Assembly: GCA_964625745.1 (NCBI GenBank) | Contig: CAZVCJ010000224.1 | Span: forward strand, 1 to 5,988 | From: CAZVCJ01 sp964625745 | GTDB lineage: Bacteria; Chloroflexota; Anaerolineae; VGOG01 | Direction of reading: 5' to 3' | Length of the DNA: 5,988 nt | In this document: positions 1 through 5,912 of the stretch, piece after piece | Position numbering within the stretch: position 1 is the stretch's first letter | Layout of the letters: every line of letters begins with the position of its first letter | Program-made: the position numbers and the translations under genes | The notes under the pieces: generated by a model | What the model was told of the DNA's origin: nothing | The model's input: the letters and a program-made list of their open reading frames with translations, nothing else | Databases searched by the model: none

Positions 1-605
1 TCGACCAAAGCGTGTTGGTGGTCGGAAACGGGATGGCTGGCGCGGTCTGCGCCGATGCATTGAAGGCTCAGGGGTTCCAAGTTCTTCGGAGCGAGGCCCC
101 GCTTCTATCCGTGAGTGGCTCCGTGGGCAACTTCACGGCGGTCATGTCTGAACCGGGCGGTGAGCTGAGGGTCGGGGCCATCGTTCTGCCTCCTGAGGAT
201 GAGGGCAAATTGGATATTGGATATTCGATATTGGAAGTTGGAAGTCGGGGTATCTTCGTCTATGATCCAGATGATGGGCACGCTCCGGAAGCCTGGGGAA
301 TGGCTACTGCCTCCAGAGTCGCCGCTTTGCTGGGCAAGGGGTGGGCTGTAGTCGAACCGATTGTGGCCCAGGTTGATCCGACCCGCTGCCGGGCCTGTGG
401 CACCTGCCAGGAAATCTGTGAGTTCCACGCCGTCAGGGTGTGTGAGGACGGGGGAGGCGTCCTCGTCGCCCAGGTGAGCGAGACTGCTTGCCTTGGCTGC
501 GGAACCTGCGCCGCCCACTGTCCGTCTGGAGCGATCATGGCAGGCTATTCGACGGATGAGCAAATTGAAGTGATGTTGGCTGAGTTGGTAGGTTTTAGGG
601 GATAA
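1..605 (+). CDS. hdrA: HdrA-like heterodisulfide reductase subunit A, C-terminal part (5' partial)
   Basis: The reading frame is open from base 3 (Asp-Gln-Ser-Val...) and the gene begins before the window; the GTG at 12 lies inside a nucleotide-binding strand and is not the start. Seen: a Rossmann motif VVGNGMAGAVCADALKAQGF (12-74), a segment SGSVGNFTAVMSEPGGELRVG (111-173) that resembles the HdrA 'GxVGNFxV' region, then two complete CX2CX2CX3C ferredoxin motifs, CRACGTCQEIC (387-419) and CLGCGTCAAHCPSGA (489-533), and the tail 'TDEQI' usual for HdrA. Known: HdrA carries FAD and 4Fe-4S clusters and is the flavin centre of cytoplasmic electron-bifurcating or -confurcating Hdr complexes. The Rossmann-to-ferredoxin distance (about 120 residues) is far shorter than in standard HdrA, so this may be a condensed second module of a longer protein. 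The first cluster motif has Glu where Pro is usual. MvhD- and HdrC-like genes downstream support the call. A general FAD/ferredoxin oxidoreductase is the alternative. Confidence 0.82.
   Translation, partial: DQSVLVVGNGMAGAVCADALKAQGFQVLRSEAPLLSVSGSVGNFTAVMSEPGGELRVGAIVLPPEDEGKLDIGYSILEVGSRGIFVYDPDDGHAPEAWGMATASRVAALLGKGWAVVEPIVAQVDPTRCRACGTCQEICEFHAVRVCEDGGGVLVAQVSETACLGCGTCAAHCPSGAIMAGYSTDEQIEVMLAELVGFRG
205..246 (+). repeat. Heptamer tandem repeat translated inside the hdrA-like gene
   Basis: Five heptamers follow each other from 212 to 246: GGATATT twice, then CGATATT, GGAAGTT and GGAAGTC. A degenerate copy (GCAAATT, 205-211) may precede them. Because 7 is not a multiple of 3 the repeat encodes a non-repeating peptide, KLDIGYSILEVGS, placed between a VGAIVLPP segment and a GIFVYDPDDG segment of the HdrA-like protein. 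The AT-rich composition contrasts with the GC-rich gene around it. The peptide looks like the LDIGYSILD-type strings produced by dispersed heptamer repeats in several environmental bacterial genomes (recollection, not searched). Confidence 0.75.
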
Positions 606-662
606 TTCTTCGTCATGTCGTATTGGTGTAGTTAAGCGGCACAGTAGCACTCTGCGTTTTGA

Positions 663-674
663 TCATAATTATGA
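663..674. promoter_or_regulatory. 12-bp perfect palindrome in the spacer before the exoprotein gene
   Basis: TCATAATTATGA is its own reverse complement and lies 35 bases before the ATG of the large gene. It contains CATAAT (664-669), which is close to a -10 box, but no convincing -35 box lies 16-18 bases upstream. It could be an operator or part of a promoter for the large gene; nothing else in the 103-base spacer (606-708) stands out, and no terminator is visible after the hdrA-like gene. Confidence 0.25.
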
Positions 675-697
675 ACTGTTGCATGTGAGCTGAGGCT

Positions 698-703
698 GAA
701 GGT
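698..703 (+). promoter_or_regulatory. Ribosome binding site of the exoprotein gene
   Basis: GAAGGT stands five bases before the ATG at 709. An in-frame TGA at 697-699 closes the frame immediately upstream, so 709 is the first usable start in this frame. Confidence 0.6.
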
Positions 704-708
704 GTGAA

Positions 709-3700
709 ATGTCCAAAAAGCGATTGTTTGCTGCGTTGGCTGTCGGGGCAAGGTCTACCATTTTGTCCCTGGTAATCGTTGTTCCGACCTGGGGCGAGCG
801 GACTGCCGCTCCACTGACGGGGCAACGACCTGCTTCTGCATCGTGGGTCAACGTCGATTTTGCCAATAGCTACCTTCTCGTTCCGCCCAGGGCGACCGTG
901 GCCTTGCGACCGGCCGAGGCTTACGTCAACAGCACACTACGCGGCAGTGCGGCCTTCAGCGACCCTGACGGCGACCAAGAGGGGATCAGCACCTACCGCT
1001 GGCTGGTCAACGGCAGCCAGATCGCATCTGGAGACGTGCCGCAGAGCCTATTGCTGCCCCTGGACGGCAGCCTGCTTAGCACAGACGGTCAGGCCCCGAC
1101 CCAGAGTCAGGGCTTGACATTCGTCGCCGGACATTTCGGCCAGGCTGTGCAGACTGGCGAGGCCGCCAATAGCCGCCTGGCCTATGCCACCGCTGGCAAC
1201 GTTGACCCCAATGAAGGCAGCATCGATATGTGGGTGAATCTGACCCATGACCTGGATGACCCTGCCTATGATGACTATCCGCGTCTTTTCTCCTACTTTA
1301 TAGACGACGAGCACCAGCTCTACATGGAGGTCAACGACGACCATATTGTAATCACCAGCCGCAACGAGGGCAGTTACTACGGTGCCTGGCCCGCTCTACC
1401 CGGTTGGCGCGCTGGCGAATGGCATCACTTGGCCGCTACCTGGTCGGCCAGCGCGAACCAATTGGCGATCTATTACGATTGTATGCCGGCCACAACCGGC
1501 TATGATCGCTTTCCTGCCTTGGCTGGCACCGCCAACACGTTCAACCTGGGTAGCGGCAGCAACTGGGGCGTGATGGACGCAAAGTTGGACGATGTGCGCG
1601 TGAGTCGGCGTGTGCTCACGGCCAGCGAGATCGGAGCGATGTGCAGCCGGGGCTACCCTACGCCCAACGACGAAGTCACCTTGCCACCTGGCCGGACTGC
1701 CCCAGGAGACTTGGTGACCTTTGAGCTTACACCGTGTGATGACACTGGCACTTGTGGTGTAGCCAGCAGTGCAAGTGTAACCATTACGGCTACACCCCCA
1801 CCTACTGCTACGGTAGTCCTACGACCGATGGCTGCCTACGTGGACACGACTTTGCGTGGAAGTGCCACCTTCAGTGACCCTGTTGGCATCCTAGAAGGCG
1901 TCAGCGTCTACCGCTGGTTGATCAATGGCACCCCGGTCATCTCTGAGACCGTGCCACAAAGCCTATTATTACCTCTAGATGGTAGCTTCCGCAGCACAGA
2001 TGGTCAGCCACCCACACAGAGCTGGGGCTTGTCATTCGTCACAGGCCGTTTTGGCCAGGCTGTTGAGTTCAGCAAAACTGCCAACAGCCGACTGGCCTAT
2101 CCATCCGCTGGCAACGTTGACCCCAATGAGGGCAGCATCGAGATGTGGGTCAGACTGACACATGACCTGACTGATACAGTCTACACCAGCTATCCGCGCC
2201 TGTTCTCCTACGAGATTGACGACGAGCATCAGCTTTACATAGAAGTGAACGACGGCCGTATCAGTATTACCAGCCGCAACGAGGGCAGTTACTATGGCGC
2301 CTGGCCCGCTCAACCCGATTGGCGCGCCGGCGAATGGCATCATTTGGCTGCTACCTGGTCGGCCAGCGCGAACCAATTGGCGCTCTATTACGATTGTGTT
2401 CTTGCTGCAACCGACTACAATCACTTTCTTGCCTTGGCTGGCACTGCCAGCAAGTTCAACCTGGGTAGCGGCAACAACTGGGGCGTGATTGACGCGACGT
2501 TGGACGATGTGCGCGTGAGTCGTCGTGCGCTCACGGCCGGCGAGATTGGAGCGATGTGCAGCCGGGGCTACCCTGCGCCCAACGATGAAGTCACCTTGCC
2601 ACCTGGCCGGACTGCTATAGGAGACGTGGTGACTTTTGAGCTTACACCATGTGATGATACTGGCACCTGTGGTGCGGCTAGCAGCGCCAGTGTGACCATC
2701 GCAGCTACACCCTTGGGCAATCTTCAACCCGCGCCTGGTCTCTTGCCAAGTGGCAGCATATCGTTTACCCTGAGTCTCACCACGAACACGCCAGCCAACT
2801 GCCGTTGGAGCGAAATTGCTGACACCCGCTATGTCAGCATGACGCACGACTTTCAGAGCGGCCAGAGCACTATATCGCACAACACGGTTGTCAGTGGGCT
2901 GCGCGACCTGGACGACCGTCGGTTTTACGTGCGCTGCCAAGACACATCCACTGGGCGTGATTCCGACGACTATGAGCGACAGACGCATCTGCGCGTGCTC
3001 GGCCCCTGGAATGGCAACTACCCGCGCATCGCTAACCTGTGGGGCAGCTACAGCTCCACCATGGGCGTGAATTTTTTCGCTGGCTACGATCTGTTCGTCG
3101 TCTCAGGGTGGGGTGTTGCAAATCAAGCCTCCGCCATCCGAACTGTCAATCCCAATGCCAAAATCCTGCTCACGCTGAATGCGACTTACGGCGGCCCTCA
3201 GGATGATCCCCTCACGGCCGAATGGTGGAACAGCAGCCCTGGCGATCCTGGCTACAACTGCCTGCTACGGAATAGCCACGGGGCTATCCTTTTGGTTGAC
3301 TATTGGGGACACCCCATGTACAACATGACTGTTCCCTATTGCCGTACGGTGCTGGCACAACAAAGCGTGGACACCTATCTATCAGCACAGCCGAAAAAGG
3401 GTAACAACCTGGCTTACGATGGTATCTATTGGGATCGTCTGCACGACGCCATCTCTTGGCTGCTTGGCAATGACATAGACAGCGATCTGGATGGCCAGCC
3501 GGATGATCCAGCGGTACTTGATGCCGCTTACCGAGCAGGCATGGAGGACTTTTTCGCCCAGGTGCGGCCGCGCTTGCCGAACGCCATACTCATGGGCAAT
3601 GGCGCACCACAAATATACGCCCCCTGGCTCAACGGAAGTCTCGATGAGTGGGAACTGGCCGGCATTCTGGACGGGATCGAGTGGCTGAGTTGGGACGAAG

Positions 3701-5151
3701 TGGTGTGGAACTACCGTGACTGGAGTGGCCGTGGCCACACCCCGCACACCACCTTCATCGAGAGCGCGCCGGAACCTCTCTATTCAGAGAAGTACACGTT
3801 TCGTCACCTGGACCAGATGCCGCCAGCGATGGAGGCCGAAGTCGCGGCCAGTTACGAGCGCATGCGCTACGGGCTGACCAGTGCCTTGATGGGTGACGGT
3901 CTTTTCTCCTACGACTACGGTCCAGACTGGCATGGTAACCCGTGGTGGTACGACGAATTCGGCACCACGCCGGGGTATCCTTTGGCTACATTGCCCCCGC
4001 GTGGCTACCTGGGCCAGCCCACCGGTGACCCTTTCCTCCTTGTGGACACTTTGGACACTCCTGACCAGGTGATCAACGGTGACTTTGAGGATGGTCTAGA
4101 TAGTTGGAGTTGGTGGGTGAACACCGGTGCCGGTGCAGCCGCTACCTTCGACGTGGATGCTACTGGCGGAATTTCCGACACGGCTGCCGCCCACATCGTT
4201 GTAACCAGTGCATCTGACCATTGGAATGTCGAATTTCGTCAGTTCGATAAAAACACGGTGGCCGAGCAGAGCTATACTCTCTCCTTCTGGGCGCGCAGTG
4301 ACGTGGCCCGTACTGTCCGCGCCAGCATCATCAAGCAGACCGCTCCCTGGACGGATTACGGCTTCGGTGTGAAGGCTGTCGTCACGCCTCAGTGGCAGCA
4401 CTTCCACTTGTCGGACAATGCCAGCGTGACGGCCGGTGATGGTAAGCTGGAGTTCCTGGTGGGCGACGTGGTGGGAGAGCTGTGGCTGGATAATGTGCAG
4501 TTCCAGGAGGGGGCGCTGGGGGTGTGGGCACGACCATTCAGCGGTGGTTTGGCCGTGATTAACGCGACCAAGGAAGTTCAAATGGTGCCGCTGCCCGACG
4601 TCTACTGTAAGCTGAACGGCCGTCAGGCCCCTCTCTTCCAGGTGCGCGTAGACGACGATGAAGCTGAGGTGCCAGAAGGCTGGAGTGAGCAGGCCGCCAA
4701 TTACAGCCAGTTTGGCATGACAGTGCATGTGGCTTCGGCTGGCACGCAGGCTACTGTCATCTATACTCCCACCCTGGCCTACAGTGGCACATACGAGGTT
4801 GTGGCTTGGGTGGCACCCGCCGTAGCTCAGAGCAGCGCCGTGTCGGTCACAATTCGTCATGCGCAAGGTGAAACAGTGGCGTTTCTTGATGAGACGGCCG
4901 GCGAAGTGGGCTGGCACAGTCTGGGCACGTACCCCTTCGAAGCAGGGCAGAGCGGCAGTGCAGTGCTTGCGGCTACGGGGGATGGCACCGTGGTGGCCGA
5001 TGCCTTCAAGTGGGTGAGCACGGCTCGTTACAACGACGGTAGCCAAGTAGACCAGATCACCTTACAACCCCAGGACGGTATGGCTTTATTGTCTTCCTGC
5101 TACACACCTAAAGGGCTTATTTATCTGCCTCTAATAGTGCGTACCCGGTGA
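709..5151 (+). CDS. Secreted multidomain glycoside-hydrolase-like protein (LamG x2, Fn3-like, TIM barrel, CBM4/9, golvesin-C), 1480 aa
   Basis: Seen, by residue: signal or anchor sequence 1-28 (MSKKR then a hydrophobic stretch; no lipobox). Two copies of a 302-residue module (62-363 and 367-668), each an Ig-like half with FSDPxG and YRWL(V/I)NG, a LamG/concanavalin-like domain (about 115-312 and 420-617, with GEWHHLAATWS and LDDVRVSRR), and the second Ig-like half ending TPCDDTGTCG. An Fn3-like domain at 671-764 (Cys698, Cys743). A TIM-barrel-like domain from about 770 to 1108, with YDGIYWDRLHD (903-913), IEWLSWDEVVWN (990-1001), FIES (1016-1019) and SYDYG (1067-1071); acidic candidates are Asp904, Asp909, Glu991, Asp996, Glu997 and Glu1018. 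A CBM4/9-like domain at 1120-1268 (INGDFEDG to LWLDNVQ), a golvesin-C-like domain at about 1314-1437 (WHSLGTYPFEAG, VVADAFKWV), and the end KGLIYLPLIVRTR. Inferred: an exoenzyme or cell-surface protein acting on polysaccharide; barrel family (GHL15-like?), catalysis and substrate are unproven. It is co-directional with, but functionally unlike, its Hdr/Mvh neighbours. Confidence 0.85.
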   Translation: MSKKRLFAALAVGARSTILSLVIVVPTWGERTAAPLTGQRPASASWVNVDFANSYLLVPPRATVALRPAEAYVNSTLRGSAAFSDPDGDQEGISTYRWLVNGSQIASGDVPQSLLLPLDGSLLSTDGQAPTQSQGLTFVAGHFGQAVQTGEAANSRLAYATAGNVDPNEGSIDMWVNLTHDLDDPAYDDYPRLFSYFIDDEHQLYMEVNDDHIVITSRNEGSYYGAWPALPGWRAGEWHHLAATWSASANQLAIYYDCMPATTGYDRFPALAGTANTFNLGSGSNWGVMDAKLDDVRVSRRVLTASEIGAMCSRGYPTPNDEVTLPPGRTAPGDLVTFELTPCDDTGTCGVASSASVTITATPPPTATVVLRPMAAYVDTTLRGSATFSDPVGILEGVSVYRWLINGTPVISETVPQSLLLPLDGSFRSTDGQPPTQSWGLSFVTGRFGQAVEFSKTANSRLAYPSAGNVDPNEGSIEMWVRLTHDLTDTVYTSYPRLFSYEIDDEHQLYIEVNDGRISITSRNEGSYYGAWPAQPDWRAGEWHHLAATWSASANQLALYYDCVLAATDYNHFLALAGTASKFNLGSGNNWGVIDATLDDVRVSRRALTAGEIGAMCSRGYPAPNDEVTLPPGRTAIGDVVTFELTPCDDTGTCGAASSASVTIAATPLGNLQPAPGLLPSGSISFTLSLTTNTPANCRWSEIADTRYVSMTHDFQSGQSTISHNTVVSGLRDLDDRRFYVRCQDTSTGRDSDDYERQTHLRVLGPWNGNYPRIANLWGSYSSTMGVNFFAGYDLFVVSGWGVANQASAIRTVNPNAKILLTLNATYGGPQDDPLTAEWWNSSPGDPGYNCLLRNSHGAILLVDYWGHPMYNMTVPYCRTVLAQQSVDTYLSAQPKKGNNLAYDGIYWDRLHDAISWLLGNDIDSDLDGQPDDPAVLDAAYRAGMEDFFAQVRPRLPNAILMGNGAPQIYAPWLNGSLDEWELAGILDGIEWLSWDEVVWNYRDWSGRGHTPHTTFIESAPEPLYSEKYTFRHLDQMPPAMEAEVAASYERMRYGLTSALMGDGLFSYDYGPDWHGNPWWYDEFGTTPGYPLATLPPRGYLGQPTGDPFLLVDTLDTPDQVINGDFEDGLDSWSWWVNTGAGAAATFDVDATGGISDTAAAHIVVTSASDHWNVEFRQFDKNTVAEQSYTLSFWARSDVARTVRASIIKQTAPWTDYGFGVKAVVTPQWQHFHLSDNASVTAGDGKLEFLVGDVVGELWLDNVQFQEGALGVWARPFSGGLAVINATKEVQMVPLPDVYCKLNGRQAPLFQVRVDDDEAEVPEGWSEQAANYSQFGMTVHVASAGTQATVIYTPTLAYSGTYEVVAWVAPAVAQSSAVSVTIRHAQGETVAFLDETAGEVGWHSLGTYPFEAGQSGSAVLAATGDGTVVADAFKWVSTARYNDGSQVDQITLQPQDGMALLSSCYTPKGLIYLPLIVRTR
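892..1797 (+). repeat. Intragenic tandem duplication, copy 1 (Ig-like split by LamG)
   Basis: Codes residues 62-363 of the large protein. It aligns without any gap to copy 2, offset by exactly 915 bases (305 codons); by eye roughly 235 of 302 residues are identical. Cys258 (YYDC) and Cys312 (AMCSRG) may pair within the LamG fold, and Cys343 with Cys349 in the TPCDDTGTCG loop. Confidence 0.9.
1807..2712 (+). repeat. Intragenic tandem duplication, copy 2 (Ig-like split by LamG)
   Basis: Codes residues 367-668. All four cysteines of copy 1 are kept (563, 617, 648, 654). Divergence is patchy: the first 250 bases differ at many silent and replacement sites, while stretches such as 2358-2390 and 2505-2640 are almost identical to copy 1 at DNA level. 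That pattern fits an older duplication with later gene conversion, or strong local constraint. Confidence 0.9.
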
Positions 5152-5156
5152 GGGCA

Positions 5157-5318
5157 ATGGAGCAGGCCGAGCGCCATCAGAAGTTTACTTCGTCGTTATC
5201 ATTCAGGAGATTGAAGAACTCATGGAGCGAAAGACGGCCTAACCGCATTGTGCTGCTTGGGTTCAGTGAAGGTCTTGGTGGGGAGCCTGTGCCGAACGAC
5301 TACATTGGCTTGTGGTAG
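5157..5318 (+). other. Doubtful 53-codon ORF, possibly a gene remnant
   Basis: This is the only open frame of note in the 181-base spacer between the exoprotein and the MvhD-like gene. It starts with ATG six bases after the exoprotein stop, has GAGGG only two bases before the ATG, and ends in GLGGEPVPNDYIGLW 14 bases before the mvhD start. A second frame over the same stretch reads SEVYFVVIIQEIEELMERK (5177-5233) and then stops. Two protein-like readings in different frames suggest either chance or a frameshifted fragment of a lost gene. I recognise neither product. Confidence 0.2.
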
Positions 5319-5332
5319 CAGACAGAAAGGCT

Positions 5333-5722
5333 ATGACAGAACCTCGAGTCGTTGTATTCACTTGTAACTGGAGCGCCTACAGCGCCCTGGAGGCGGCTGG
5401 CTCCAAACGATTGACTTATCCGGCCAACGTGCGGCCCATCAGGGTGATGTGCCTGGGACGGCTGCACCCGGGGCTCATTCTCAAGGCTTTCGAGCTGGGA
5501 GCCGCTGGCGTGTTGCTCCTGGGATGCCCGCCTGGGGAGTGTCACTACGAGTTCGGCAACCAACGAGCGGAGGAGCTTTTCCAAGAGACCAGGGCTATCG
5601 CCCATCTCCTGGGCATTGGGAACGAACGGCTGAAATTGGAGTGGGTGGGAGTAGGGGAAGGGGAGGCATTTGTCCAGAAAGTGACAGAGTTTTATCGGCA
5701 GGTGGTAGGTTGTAGCGGGTAG
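5333..5722 (+). CDS. mvhD: MvhD-like hydrogenase iron-sulfur subunit (delta subunit)
   Basis: A 129-residue protein matching the MvhD/FrhD delta-subunit family over nearly its whole length: EPRVVVFTCNWSAYSALEAAG (3-23), YPANVRPIRVMCLGR (29-43), LLGCPPGECHYEFGN (62-76), LKLEWVGVGEGEAF. Known: MvhD is a small 2Fe-2S protein linking a hydrogenase, or another electron donor, to HdrA in the cytoplasm. Cysteines are at 11, 40, 65, 70 and 127. Standard members read CCNWC at the first site; here it is TCNWS, so two of three cysteines there are replaced. I chose ATG 5333 because the family starts a few residues before the first strand, and AGAAAGG (5324-5330) precedes it, though with only two bases of spacing; GTG 5312 is possible but has no ribosome binding site. 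It lies with the HdrA- and HdrC-like genes. No hydrogenase gene is visible, so the donor is unknown. Confidence 0.92.
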   Translation: MTEPRVVVFTCNWSAYSALEAAGSKRLTYPANVRPIRVMCLGRLHPGLILKAFELGAAGVLLLGCPPGECHYEFGNQRAEELFQETRAIAHLLGIGNERLKLEWVGVGEGEAFVQKVTEFYRQVVGCSG

Positions 5723-5729
5723 GTTGTAG
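5704..5729 (+). repeat. Short direct repeat over the mvhD stop codon
   Basis: GGTAGGTTGTAG occurs at 5704-5715 and again at 5718-5729, a 14-base period. The first copy encodes part of the C-terminal VVGCSG and the second supplies the TAG stop at 5720-5722. A related string, TGGTAGGTTTTAGGGG, covers the last codons of the hdrA-like gene (586-601). Confidence 0.6.
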
Positions 5730-5740
5730 TTACTTCAGGA

Positions 5741-5881
5741 GTGTGCATAATTCGTTGGGGTGTAGTGAAGCGAGCTGTCAACGGATTTCTGGAACGGATT
5801 GAACGGATACAGCCGCCTCCAATCCGTTCAATCTGTTCCCTGAATCCGTTGACAGTACTCTCATCGGTCATTTATGCACAC
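5741..5881. mobile_element. MITE-like or repeat-type palindromic element
   Basis: A 141-base non-coding stretch lies between perfect 10-base inverted repeats, GTGTGCATAA (5741-5750) and TTATGCACAC (5872-5881). It encloses a long hairpin at 5775-5855. It holds no ORF of note. It could be a non-autonomous element, a REP-type palindrome or a structured spacer in the operon mRNA. No clear target-site duplication is seen, so the mobile interpretation is inference. Confidence 0.4.
5775..5855. repeat. Long hairpin with 34-base arms
   Basis: Arms 5775-5808 and 5822-5855 are reverse complements at 30 of 34 positions around a 13-base loop (5809-5821); two of the four mismatches would be G-U pairs in RNA. 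Both arm ends read CTGTCAACGGATT outward and contain AACGGATTGAACGGAT or a near copy inward. No T-run follows the right arm, so it is not a typical intrinsic terminator. Confidence 0.85.
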
Positions 5882-5883
5882 CC

Positions 5884-5910
5884 GAAGGAGAATCCGAAAT
5901 CGGATAGGGG
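5884..5910 (+). promoter_or_regulatory. Shine-Dalgarno and small hairpin before the HdrC-like start
   Basis: GAAGGAG (5884-5890) is a strong ribosome binding sequence but ends 22 bases before the ATG at 5913. Between them a perfect 6-bp hairpin, ATCCGA / TCGGAT with an AA loop (5892-5905), could bring it to working distance. A second candidate, AGGGG (5906-5910), is only two bases from the ATG. Another in-frame ATG at 5874, inside the inverted repeat, would add 13 mostly basic residues and is less likely. Confidence 0.45.
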
Positions 5911-5912
5911 TC

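Noticed and set aside
12..14. GTG at 12 as the start of the hdrA-like gene
   Set aside because: The frame is open from base 3 and the GTG falls inside the first beta strand of a Rossmann motif; the gene clearly starts before the window.
105..650. 181-codon reverse-strand ORF
   Set aside because: It is antisense to the HdrA-like gene and its NFQYRISNIQF-like string is only the reverse reading of the heptamer repeat.
2032..2988. 318-codon reverse-strand ORF
   Set aside because: It lies opposite the LamG copy 2 and Fn3-like coding region, lacks any recognisable motif, and is explained by the codon pattern of the sense gene.
4096..5046. 316-codon reverse-strand ORF
   Set aside because: It lies opposite the CBM and golvesin-like coding region, whose sense frame has clear domain signatures; the antisense product has none.
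5312..5314. GTG 5312 as the mvhD start
   Set aside because: No ribosome binding sequence precedes it, and the seven added residues fall outside the family's usual N-terminus.
5775..5855. Intrinsic terminator
   Set aside because: The stem is long and stable, but no run of T follows either arm on either strand, and the arms are not GC-rich in the usual way.
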